DNA from: JAQBGV01 sp032128395
GTDB lineage: Bacteria; Planctomycetota; UBA8108; UBA1146
Assembly: GCA_032128395.1 (NCBI GenBank)
Contig: JAQBGV010000092.1
Location: forward strand, 1-16,702
DNA length: 16,702 nt
Direction: 5' to 3'
Shown here: positions 8,086-14,818 of the stretch, in pieces
Layout of the letters: each line of letters starts with the position of its first letter
Numbering within the stretch: the first letter of the stretch is position 1
Position numbers and translations under genes: made by a program
The notes under the pieces: generated by a model
Database searches by the model: none
What the model saw: only the letters and a program-made list of their open reading frames with translations
Told to the model about the DNA's origin: nothing

Positions 8086-9189
8086 TCAATCGTCGCCGCC
8101 GAAGAGCCCCCCACCGCCACCGGTCGGCTTCTCGACTTCGCCGACCACGGTGGGAGGAGGGGTCTCGTTCGGTTGCTGTTCCTGTCCCGCCTGCTCGTCC
8201 TTGCCGGTGCACGCAGGATCTTCCGATTCCCACGCCGGCGGGTCGAGTGGCAGCGGCTTGATCCCCTTCTGAAGGGTGAGCACATCGCCGCGCGCGTCCC
8301 CCTTGAGCTTCACTCCCGCTGGGTTCAGGTCCATCCGGATCAGGTGGAGGGAGTACTGGCTCCCGAAGAGCTTCTCCGGGCTTCCCTCGGTGGCGGTCCT
8401 GGTATTCCGATCGGTCTTCATCAGGTCCCAGTCCCAAAAGTGCAGCACCACCGTCGCCCGGCCGGGTTCGACCTTGTCGCCGACCACGCCACCCGGCTGC
8501 AAGGCAGTGACCTCCCACGATTGGTCGAAGGGGTACAGCATCGGCTCGCTCGGATCCGAGGTGGTCGTCTTCACCTTGCTGCTCTCGCCCGAGAAATTCA
8601 TGTCGTTCTTGCTGCTCGCTCGGGTGAGGAGGCGGTACGAGTAGCTCTCCCCGGGGCGGAGACCCTGCTCCGCGTCGATCTCGTAAGAGCTCCCCCCCTC
8701 GCCCGTACCAACCGGTCCGACCTCTTCCCACTCGCCGTCCCCGAGTTGGTGCTCGAGAACCTCCGCGATGATCTTCGCGTTCTCAGGGTTGCCGCGGAAC
8801 CCGGTCACTCGGTGGAGGGTCCGATGCGGATCGCCCGGCACACGCACGACTTCGACCCGACACACCTTGCCGGAGAGCAAGACGGGTGGACTCCTGTCCG
8901 CGATGATCTTGAAGGTGTACGTCGCCGGCCGGCGGTAGAAGCTCCACTCGGGGAATCGCCCCGGGCTCTCGACCCGGAACTTTTCCCGGAGAGCGTCATC
9001 GAGCGCCTCCGGGTCGCCGAGATCGACTCCCGTCTGCTGCGACGTCGTCAGGTCGATGTCATCCCGGTAGCCCTCGATCTCCTTCGCGAATACGGAGCCC
9101 GGGTCCTCACCAAAAAATGTCCAGATGATTCCGCCCAGGATGATCAGCACCGCGATCGCGATCGCGACCTTGTCGATTTTCTGCTGCAC
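8086..9189 (-). CDS. Pilus-complex bitopic membrane protein with fibronectin-III-like region (Amuc_1099/PilP position)
   Basis: A 367-residue protein. Residues 7-26 are one membrane helix (VAIAIAVLIILGGIIWTFFG), placing most of the chain in the periplasm. About 100-212 is beta-rich and ends like a fibronectin type III domain (GESYSYRLLTRASS, then SGESSKVKTTT). A Pro/Gln-rich linker leads to a Gly-rich tail, GGGGGLFGGDD. The GTG at 9189 is chosen because GGAAGGAG lies 5 bases before it and it yields a clean N-in anchor. An upstream in-frame TTG at 9333 has no ribosome binding site and adds 48 residues of low-quality sequence. It sits between the PilO-like gene and the secretin gene, where PilP lies in pilMNOPQ operons and where Amuc_1099 lies in Akkermansia. 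A role linking inner-membrane complex and secretin is inferred from position; sequence homology was not tested. Confidence 0.78.
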   Translation of the reverse strand: MQQKIDKVAIAIAVLIILGGIIWTFFGEDPGSVFAKEIEGYRDDIDLTTSQQTGVDLGDPEALDDALREKFRVESPGRFPEWSFYRRPATYTFKIIADRSPPVLLSGKVCRVEVVRVPGDPHRTLHRVTGFRGNPENAKIIAEVLEHQLGDGEWEEVGPVGTGEGGSSYEIDAEQGLRPGESYSYRLLTRASSKNDMNFSGESSKVKTTTSDPSEPMLYPFDQSWEVTALQPGGVVGDKVEPGRATVVLHFWDWDLMKTDRNTRTATEGSPEKLFGSQYSLHLIRMDLNPAGVKLKGDARGDVLTLQKGIKPLPLDPPAWESEDPACTGKDEQAGQEQQPNETPPPTVVGEVEKPTGGGGGLFGGDD

Positions 9190-9194
9190 CGCAT

Positions 9195-9202
9195 CTCCTT
9201 CC
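9195..9202 (-). promoter_or_regulatory. Ribosome binding site deciding a GTG start
   Basis: GGAAGGAG followed by the 5-base spacer ATGCG and GTG at 9189-9187. This is among the strongest Shine-Dalgarno matches in the window and is the reason for the short N-terminus of the Fn3-like protein. Confidence 0.8.
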
Positions 9203-9339
9203 GCCCCCGCACTGGCTCTCGCAGAGAAAACCACCCGGAGGGGAATTCGACTCCCCATTCTCCGAGCAGGACAACTCCCCCTCCAGACGCCGTCGACCTG
9301 ACTCCGACAATCCGCCTCGGTCGATCCGGCCAAGGAGGA

Positions 9340-10170
9340 TCACTCCTTGGGGGGGATCCCCGCCACCGTTGGGCTCCAGGTCAGCACGTTGAACGTGAGT
9401 CTTACGACGACCTGCGGCTCATCTCCGACCGCCGAGTCCTTCACCTGCACCACGTCCGGGATCAGTTTCCTCGGGTCCTTGCCCACCACCATGCTCGCGA
9501 GTTCGAGGGTGAGATCCGGGTGACCGAGGACCCGCGTGAGAAGTTCTGTCAGCAGCTTCGGGGCGAGCTTCGCCTTCAGGGTGACCTGATCGAGCTTGAA
9601 GTTCGGACGCGGATCATCCTTGTTCTGGGATTCCCTCTGCCGACCGGGTTGAGTCAGATACTCGAGGACGGTCCCCTCCGCGTCGATGATCTCGCTGATG
9701 AGGAGTTTCTGCACGCGCCACGACTTCTCGTAGTCGGCGAGCGTGAGGTCCTTTTCGTCGAGATTCTCGATCGTTTTGAACGGAAGCTCGACATCGTCGG
9801 GAAGCTTCGCCACCAAACGGTAGCGCTCGCCCAAAGTCCGGAAGTCGTCCTTGTAGCCAGCCTCCCAGAGCGCCTTGTTCTGCGAGATCGAACCGGAGAG
9901 GCGCTTCTCCCGGTCCTCGTGGAACCGTCGCGCACTGTCGACGTTGCTCTGCCACTCCTCGATGAAAACCCGCTTCTTGTCGCTGAGGGCGCGAGTCGGG
10001 AGCTCCGCGGGCTCCATCTTCGCGTACTTCTTCATCTTCGCGACTTCCTTCTGCAGCTTGGCAGAAGCGGTGCTGTACTCCGAAATCTTTGGGTAGACGA
10101 CGAGGGCGAGGGCGGCGACGAAACCCAAGAGGAGACCCCCGAGCACCGACCAGAAGACCTTCTCGCTCAT
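9340..10170 (-). CDS. PilO/Amuc_1100-like bitopic membrane protein
   Basis: A 276-residue protein with a short cytoplasmic start (MSEKVFW), one membrane helix at about 6-26 (GGLLLGFVAALALVVYP), a Lys/Glu-rich probable coiled coil at 30-52, further helical sequence to about 180, and a C-terminal alpha/beta half ending in a beta-rich VVRLTFNVLTW segment. This is the architecture of PilO-type alignment proteins and of Akkermansia Amuc_1100. Its place directly after the PilM-PilN gene, with a 15-base gap, agrees. The SD AGGAGAGG overlaps the TAG stop of the upstream gene, with a 9-base spacer to the ATG, implying coupled translation. It would pair with the PilN part in the periplasm. No diagnostic motif exists, so the family call rests on architecture and gene order. 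Confidence 0.75.
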   Translation of the reverse strand: MSEKVFWSVLGGLLLGFVAALALVVYPKISEYSTASAKLQKEVAKMKKYAKMEPAELPTRALSDKKRVFIEEWQSNVDSARRFHEDREKRLSGSISQNKALWEAGYKDDFRTLGERYRLVAKLPDDVELPFKTIENLDEKDLTLADYEKSWRVQKLLISEIIDAEGTVLEYLTQPGRQRESQNKDDPRPNFKLDQVTLKAKLAPKLLTELLTRVLGHPDLTLELASMVVGKDPRKLIPDVVQVKDSAVGDEPQVVVRLTFNVLTWSPTVAGIPPKE

Positions 10171-10185
10171 GCGCGTGCGCCTCTC

Positions 10186-12045
10186 CTACTTGTTCGCAAG
10201 GGCCGGGGGGGACCAGAGGGGTATGGTCCAACTCACATCGAAACCGAAGAAGGTCTCGTCCTGGCTGAGGACGATCAGGTCATCGCTCCCCTTCTTCTTC
10301 TCCTTCAGATCCCGGTGCTCGATGTAGATGCGAGTGGGAGGCTCGTTGTGGATCTTCACCGTCACTACGTCGCTTGCGGACAATTCGCCGTATCGTGCCC
10401 GCAGCTCCTCTTCGACCCGCTGTCGAATCCGCTCCTGGACCGCGATGGTGTTCTCCTGCTCAGTCCCGATCCGGTACCGAACCCCACTGACCTGGACCCG
10501 GTAGGCGGGGGTGACGGTCTGGTTCTTATCGGGCTTCTCGACCACTCGCCCCTGTTCGTCGCGCCACACCCGCTGGACCTCGAAGAGCGCGATCCACCAC
10601 TTGTTGGCGTTGAGCCGCTCTTGATCCCCTTCGAGGGAAGCTTTGCCGCTGTCGATCGTCTCCTTGGTGAATTCCGGCGGGGTGACGATTTCTTGGTTCC
10701 CGATCGCGGTGAAGATCTGCTGGACCATCGCCCAGGCGGCGTACGGCTCGAGGCGGTCCTCGACCGGTCCGAGCAGAGCCGTGCGCTCCTTCTGGAGAGC
10801 TGCCCTCCGATCCCCTTCGAGTTCATCGATCGTCTTCTTCGCCTGGTCGAGGTTGGCGACGACCCGGGTAGTATCGAGGGCGGCGTTCGCGTCGCGAATC
10901 TTCCGATCGTAGCTGAAGAAGAGCCATGCGATCAGGACGTACAGCGACGCGGCAGCGATCAGAACCGTTTTTTGCTTCTTCTTGAACTCGAGAGCCTCCT
11001 GCTGCTCCTGCGGCAATAGGTTGACTTCGCACACTCCGTCGCCGAGGGCTTGGATCCCGGCGCCGACGCAGCTGGCGAAGGACGGGAAGTCTTTCTGGAG
11101 GAGTCCGACGTTCGACTCGCGATTCACCCGGAGTCGGTGGAACGCCTTCGCGACGTGCACCCTGAACTTGAGGTGCTCCTGCAGGAAGTTCTTCAGTCCG
11201 AGGAGCTTGGAACCGTTCCCGAACAGGAACAGGTCCTCGAACTTCACTTCCCCCGCCTGTGACTTGTAGAAGCCGATCGAGCGGTTGATCTCGTTCACCA
11301 GGTCGCGGAGGTGCGGTTGGATCACCTGGAAGATCTTCGCCGCGTGCTCGGACTTCGCGCCGTCGATCTTGAGCTCCTCCGCCTGGTGGAAGTTGAGCTT
11401 GAACTTCTCCTGGAGGGCCTGCGTGAAATCCTTGCCCGCCCCAGCGAGGCTGCGAAACCAGAATCGATTGCCGTCGACGACCAGCAGATCGGTTTCATCC
11501 GCGCCGACATCGAGGACGACCACGGGGCGGTTCGGGCGCAGGTCGAAGGCCACGTAGTTCAGGAGTCCGATGTATCCGACCGAGATCAATTCGAGCGGGA
11601 ACTCCCGGTAGTCGAGGACGAAGTCGGAGATCGCCTCGCGGCGTACCGCGAAGATCCCGACCTCCTTCTCCAGCGAGCCGTCGTTGCCCTCGGAGATGTG
11701 GTAGTCCCAGATCACTTCGTCGATCGGGAAGGGGATCTGCTGCTGCGCCTCGTAGCCGATCATCTCTTCGAGCTTTCGCGGATCGACGGGGGGAAGCTGG
11801 ATGAAGCGCGAGAATGCGGAACGGCTCGGATGGACGACCGCGACGGGGCAGTCGATGTTGTTCCGGCTCGCGAAGACCCGCAGTGCGTCCTTCGCTTGAC
11901 CGACCGAGTCGATGCCGGTGTCTCCGGCTTGAAAATCAACCTTGTCGACCGCGACGATCTCGAGGCTGGTCTGATCGCGATGGATCTTCACCGCCTTCAA
12001 CGAGGACTTCCCTACCTCGACACTCCAGACCGTGCTGATACTCAT
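10186..12045 (-). CDS. pilM: PilM-PilN fusion protein, type IV pilus-like inner-membrane complex
   Basis: A 619-residue protein. Residues 1-335 match PilM, the cytoplasmic actin-like ATPase fold protein: SVEVGKSSLKAVKI (phosphate 1, 8-21), EAQQQIPFPIDEVIWDY (99-115), VVVLDVGADETDLLVV (175-190, phosphate 2) and LFLFGNGSKLLGLKNFL (272-288, adenosine motif). At 341-345 comes VNLLP, like the INLLP motif that normally opens PilN and docks into PilM. A membrane helix follows at about 359-378 (VLIAAASLYVLIAWLFFSYD), then a coiled coil (385-425) and a periplasmic domain to the end. PilM and PilN are therefore one chain, and the separate pilN is absent. The ATG at 12045 follows GAGGGAG by 4 bases; an upstream in-frame start at 12096 would add 17 unlikely residues. 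It is first in its operon, below the promoter at 12527-12554. Confidence 0.9.
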   Translation of the reverse strand: MSISTVWSVEVGKSSLKAVKIHRDQTSLEIVAVDKVDFQAGDTGIDSVGQAKDALRVFASRNNIDCPVAVVHPSRSAFSRFIQLPPVDPRKLEEMIGYEAQQQIPFPIDEVIWDYHISEGNDGSLEKEVGIFAVRREAISDFVLDYREFPLELISVGYIGLLNYVAFDLRPNRPVVVLDVGADETDLLVVDGNRFWFRSLAGAGKDFTQALQEKFKLNFHQAEELKIDGAKSEHAAKIFQVIQPHLRDLVNEINRSIGFYKSQAGEVKFEDLFLFGNGSKLLGLKNFLQEHLKFRVHVAKAFHRLRVNRESNVGLLQKDFPSFASCVGAGIQALGDGVCEVNLLPQEQQEALEFKKKQKTVLIAAASLYVLIAWLFFSYDRKIRDANAALDTTRVVANLDQAKKTIDELEGDRRAALQKERTALLGPVEDRLEPYAAWAMVQQIFTAIGNQEIVTPPEFTKETIDSGKASLEGDQERLNANKWWIALFEVQRVWRDEQGRVVEKPDKNQTVTPAYRVQVSGVRYRIGTEQENTIAVQERIRQRVEEELRARYGELSASDVVTVKIHNEPPTRIYIEHRDLKEKKKGSDDLIVLSQDETFFGFDVSWTIPLWSPPALANK

Positions 12046-12180
12046 GAAACTCCCTCTCCGGGACGCGCTCCCGGAGCCTGCGTGGCGTGAAGGCACGAAG
12101 GACCGGCGTCATCGTCGACCGAGGGCCGACCTACCCGATGCCGACCGATCCTCGATGAAGGACCTTCGATGTCGACTGAT

Positions 12181-12255
12181 CCCCGATGTCGTGATCCCCG
12201 ATGTCGCGATCCTCGAATTTGTGATCCTCGAAATTGAGATCCTCGAAATTGACAG
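12181..12255. repeat. 15-bp tandem repeat, five units, in the pilM leader
   Basis: Five contiguous 15-base units start at 12181, 12196, 12211, 12226 and 12241, with plus-strand consensus CCYCGAWRTYGNGAT. Units 1-2 (CCCCGATGTCG) and 3-5 (CCTCGAA-TTG) form two sub-families, which suggests stepwise duplication. A related segment with 3 extra bases lies at 12163-12180. The array lies 136-210 bases upstream of the pilM ATG. Confidence 0.85.
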
Positions 12256-12445
12256 TTCCCCGGGTCGCCACGGACTCCACGCAGGTAGCGCGGCGGCGCC
12301 CTCCTGCGACTCCCCGGGTCAGCGACGAACCGGACTCCGGAATCCAACGCCGATCCTGCGGACGCGCCGCCCGAGCGATGGCTGGGTACGGCAACCCACC
12401 CCCGCGAGATGGCGAGCGATTCTCTCCGAGACAAAATCTGATCTG

Positions 12446-12468
12446 ATCGCGATCCTACGCGGTCGCGA
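12446..12468. promoter_or_regulatory. Paired TCGCGA palindromes below the promoter
   Basis: TCGCGA occurs at 12447-12452 (within the 8-bp palindrome ATCGCGAT) and again at 12463-12468, 16 bases apart, about 50-75 bases downstream of the predicted start of transcription. It may be an operator. TCGCGA and GATCGCGATC are frequent in this GC-rich sequence (for example near 9155), so this is weak. Confidence 0.25.
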
Positions 12469-12526
12469 TTCTACAACCTGGGACTCCGCCCCGCTCGATC
12501 GGACGGAGAACCCCTCAAAGGACCGG

Positions 12527-12554
12527 AGTATAGGAACCTAGGACGATCTGTCAA
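12527..12554 (-). promoter_or_regulatory. Sigma-70-type promoter for the pilM operon
   Basis: On the minus strand, TTGACA (12554-12549), a 16-base spacer and TATACT (12532-12527): a perfect -35 and five of six bases at -10, in an unusually AT-rich patch for this sequence. Transcription would start near 12520 and run toward pilM, giving a leader of about 475 bases. No other gene lies between it and pilM. Confidence 0.7.
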
Positions 12555-12657
12555 CGCCGGGAGGAAGGCGCTCATCGACCGCAGCGACGCGAATTGACAA
12601 CCCTTTGATGGAGCTGACAAACGGCAAATACGCTCGCCCCCGCGATCCGGCAGAGGG

Positions 12658-13368
12658 CTACTCGGGCGGCCCGTTCCCGAACACCCGCACCACGGCCTGC
12701 AGATCCTGCCAGCACTTCGCCTTCGCCGCCGGATTCCGCAGGAGGTACGCCGGGTGGTAGGTGACGACCAGAGGGGTCCCGTGAAAGTCGTGATCGCGAC
12801 CGCGCAGACGAGCGAGCGGAGCGTCGATACCGGTCAGATAGCGGGCCGCTGGGCGTCCGAGGGCGACGATCATCCTCGGGCGGAGCGCCGAGATCTGGCG
12901 TTCGAGGAACGGCGTGCAGGAAGCGACCTCTTCCGGGTTGGGATCCCGATTCCGCGGCGGTCGGCACTTCAAAATGTTGGTGATGTAGACCCGATCCCGG
13001 CGCAAGCCGAGCGCCCCGATGATCTTGTCGAGCAGTTGGCCCGCCTGACCGACGAACGGCTCCCCCACCAGGTCCTCATCTCGCCCCGGGGCCTCCCCGA
13101 CGAAGAGCAGTGCCGCGTGAGAGTCGCCGACCCCCGGGACCGTGTGGTTCCGGGTCTCGCAGAGGGTGCATGCGGTGCACGCGGCGATCTCCGTCGCGAT
13201 CGCGGCGAGCAAGCCCTCCGCATCACCGGTTTCGACGCGGCTCGACTGCGCTTCGCGCCCCGGCGGACTCGGCGCCACGGGGATCCCGTGGATTCGATCG
13301 ATTCCCCACGCTGCGAGCCCCTCGATGTGACGAGCGAGGGAGCGCGCCACCGCTTCACGGTCGCCCAC
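12658..13368 (-). CDS. Family-4 uracil-DNA glycosylase with Fe-S cluster
   Basis: A 236-residue DNA repair enzyme that removes uracil from DNA, starting base-excision repair. Seen in sequence: a four-cysteine set for a 4Fe-4S cluster (Cys67 and Cys70 in CTLC, Cys135 in LKCRPP, Cys151 in ASCTPFL), the active-site motif GEAPGRDED (91-99), YITNILKCRPPRNRDPNP, and the C-terminal HPAYLLRNP motif (205-213), all typical of UDG family 4. An extra N-terminal 60 residues precede the catalytic core. GTG at 13368 is chosen because GGAAGGG lies 7 bases upstream. An ATG at 13425 is in frame but has no spaced ribosome site and would add 19 basic residues inside mtaB. It overlaps mtaB by 14 bp, so the two are probably cotranslated. 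Confidence 0.92.
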   Translation of the reverse strand: MGDREAVARSLARHIEGLAAWGIDRIHGIPVAPSPPGREAQSSRVETGDAEGLLAAIATEIAACTACTLCETRNHTVPGVGDSHAALLFVGEAPGRDEDLVGEPFVGQAGQLLDKIIGALGLRRDRVYITNILKCRPPRNRDPNPEEVASCTPFLERQISALRPRMIVALGRPAARYLTGIDAPLARLRGRDHDFHGTPLVVTYHPAYLLRNPAAKAKCWQDLQAVVRVFGNGPPE

Positions 13369-14659
13369 TGGCGCACCCTTCCAGTCCGTTCGGGAGGAGG
13401 GCGGTGATCGTCGCCTCGATCTCATCCCCTCGCACGGCGCTGCCCCCCCGAAGAGTGGGGATCCGCACGCGGAGACCCTCCCGCGAAAGCCCGGAGATTC
13501 CCTGTTCCTCGCGCTTTTCGATGAGCACGCGAACCAGAGTCCCGATCCTCGATTGACGCTCTGCCGCGGACAGACGGGCCGCGACGGCCCGGGCCTGCGC
13601 CATCCGCGCGAGTTTCGTCCCCTCGGGGACGTGATCGCGGCTCCGCGCGGCGCGGGTGCGCGGACGCGGGCTGTAGGGAAAGAGGTGGACGTGGAGGAAG
13701 CGTGCCCGCCGGCAGGTCTCGAGGGAATCCTGGAACTCCCCCTCGGTCTCCCCGGGGAAACCGACCATCAGATCGGTCGTGATCGTCGCGTTCGGAAGCG
13801 TCTCCCGGATCCGGTCGAGAGTCTCGAGGTACACCGTGGTGGTGTAGTCGCGTCGCATGCGCTCGAGCACCGCATCGCACCCGCTCTGCAGGGGGATGTG
13901 GAACGCAGGGCAGAGCCCATCGTCGTCGCGGAAGAGCGCGAGGAACCGATCGGTGAACGTCCGCTCCCCGATCGAGCTCAGCCGCACGCGTTCGACCCCC
14001 GGGATCTCCCGAAGGCGCGGGAGCAGCTCGAGAAATCCGCTCTCCAGCCCGAGATCGCACCCGTACTCCCGCAGGTGGATCCCGGTCAGCACCAGTTCCC
14101 GATGGCCAGCCTCAGCGAGGCGTTCCGCCTCCTCGACCACGTCCTCCGGAGAACGGCTCCGCGAGGCGCCGCGGAGGTACGGGATCACACAGTAGGTGCA
14201 GAACGAGTCGCACCCGTCCTGGATCTTCAGGAATGCGCGAGTGTGGCCGGCGAACCTCGAGATTCCGAGGTCGAAGATGTGTCGATCGGCTCGCCGAGAT
14301 CGCCTCTCCCCCGCTCGCGCAGTACCTTCGATGAGTTCGGGGATCCGATCCTTCTCCTCGTTCCCGATGATGTGCTCGACCCCTGGGATGGTCCCGATTC
14401 GAGCTCGGTCCTCTTCGGTGAGACAGCCGGTCACGATGATCGTCGCGGCGGGGTTCTTCTTCGCGAGGGATCGCACTCGCCCCTCGACCTTTTCACCCGC
14501 CCGCGCGGTGATGGTGCAAGAGTTCACCACGACCACATCGAGATCGTGATCGCGGCCGCACTCCTCGTATCCGAGGGAGAGCACTTCCTCGCGGATCGCC
14601 TGCGTGTCGTACTGATTCAGCCGACAGCCATAGGTGATGAAGGCGCAGCGTCCGGTCAT
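13355..14659 (-). CDS. mtaB: tRNA (N6-threonylcarbamoyladenosine) C2-methylthiotransferase MtaB
   Basis: A 434-residue radical-SAM enzyme that adds a methylthio group to t6A37 of ANN-decoding tRNAs, using two 4Fe-4S clusters. The N-terminal cluster ligands are Cys12 (YGCRLNQYD), Cys48 (VNSCTIT) and Cys79 (VTGCLTEE). The radical-SAM cluster is Cys150, Cys154 and Cys157 (DGCDSFCTYCVIPYLRG). A TRAM-like RNA-binding region follows at about 370-430. The GCRLNQYDTQ start and VNSCTITARA favour MtaB over MiaB (GCQMN) and RimO, although paralogues are hard to separate by eye. Length is normal for the family. Its ribosome site is weak (GGGA close to the ATG), immediately downstream of 13-bp repeats. 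Confidence 0.92.
   Translation of the reverse strand: MTGRCAFITYGCRLNQYDTQAIREEVLSLGYEECGRDHDLDVVVVNSCTITARAGEKVEGRVRSLAKKNPAATIIVTGCLTEEDRARIGTIPGVEHIIGNEEKDRIPELIEGTARAGERRSRRADRHIFDLGISRFAGHTRAFLKIQDGCDSFCTYCVIPYLRGASRSRSPEDVVEEAERLAEAGHRELVLTGIHLREYGCDLGLESGFLELLPRLREIPGVERVRLSSIGERTFTDRFLALFRDDDGLCPAFHIPLQSGCDAVLERMRRDYTTTVYLETLDRIRETLPNATITTDLMVGFPGETEGEFQDSLETCRRARFLHVHLFPYSPRPRTRAARSRDHVPEGTKLARMAQARAVAARLSAAERQSRIGTLVRVLIEKREEQGISGLSREGLRVRIPTLRGGSAVRGDEIEATITALLPNGLEGCASGRP
13376..13382 (-). promoter_or_regulatory. Ribosome binding site deciding the glycosylase start
   Basis: GGAAGGG, spacer TGCGCCA, then GTG at 13368-13366, all within the last codons of mtaB. It supports the GTG over the upstream ATG at 13425. 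Confidence 0.65.
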
Positions 14660-14660
14660 C

Positions 14661-14699
14661 GTCCCAGTTCCGTGTCCCAGTTCCGTGTCCCGATGCGAT
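14661..14699. repeat. 13-bp tandem repeat before mtaB
   Basis: GTCCCAGTTCCGT at 14661-14673 is repeated exactly at 14674-14686; a third, degenerate unit (GTCCCGATGCGAT) follows at 14687-14699. It occupies the space directly before the mtaB ATG, where the ribosome binding site lies. Confidence 0.75.
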
Positions 14700-14776
14700 C
14701 GGCCCCGGTGGACGCCGGGTGCGAGGGAACAGCGTACTCGGTCTCGTGCCGCATTCCCCTCCCCCCTCGACCCGGA

Positions 14777-14791
14777 CCCGGGCCCGGGCCC
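14777..14791. other. CCCGGG alternating palindrome after the DegT gene
   Basis: CCCGGGCCCGGGCCC, made of alternating C3 and G3 blocks, lies 28 bases after the aminotransferase stop. It can form a strong stem or slipped structure. No T-run follows in the minus direction, so a terminator role is unproven. Confidence 0.35.
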
Positions 14792-14818
14792 GAAGTCCTG
14801 TCGATCCGGGACCGGATG

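Larger units (their letters stand above)
12046..12657 (-). other. 612-bp gene-free region upstream of the pilM operon
   Basis: Between the glycosylase stop and the pilM start. It contains the sigma-70-type promoter at 12527-12554, paired TCGCGA sites at 12447-12468 and the 15-bp tandem repeats at 12181-12255. The predicted leader is about 475 bases. Short open frames cross the repeats but have no ribosome binding site or recognisable product. No clear intrinsic terminator for the glycosylase gene is visible. Confidence 0.7.

Noticed and set aside
9190..9333. Longer version of the Fn3-like protein starting at an upstream TTG
   Set aside because: No ribosome site at the TTG, and the GTG at 9189 has a strong one and leaves a clean membrane anchor at the N-terminus.
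7822..11019. A 1065-codon open frame on the plus strand, antisense to the pil genes
   Set aside because: It mirrors the minus-strand pilM-N, PilO-like and Fn3-like genes, which have family motifs, signals and ribosome sites. Its own translation is low-complexity, Leu/Arg/Asp-rich, without domains. This is a normal artefact of GC-rich codon use.
12181..12255. CRISPR array
   Set aside because: Units are 15 bp, contiguous and imperfect with no spacers, and no cas genes are present.
12131..12434. Short minus-strand frames with five-residue repeats (QFRGS, NFEDL-like) suggesting a pentapeptide-repeat peptide
   Set aside because: The period follows directly from the 15-bp DNA repeat in every frame. 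Only about five units, the repeat appears in two frames, there is no ribosome site, and the pattern lacks the central Leu/Phe regularity of real pentapeptide proteins.
12594..12622. Plus-strand TTGACA at 12594-12599 as a divergent promoter
   Set aside because: The -10 position reads ACAAAC, a poor match, and no plus-strand gene follows.
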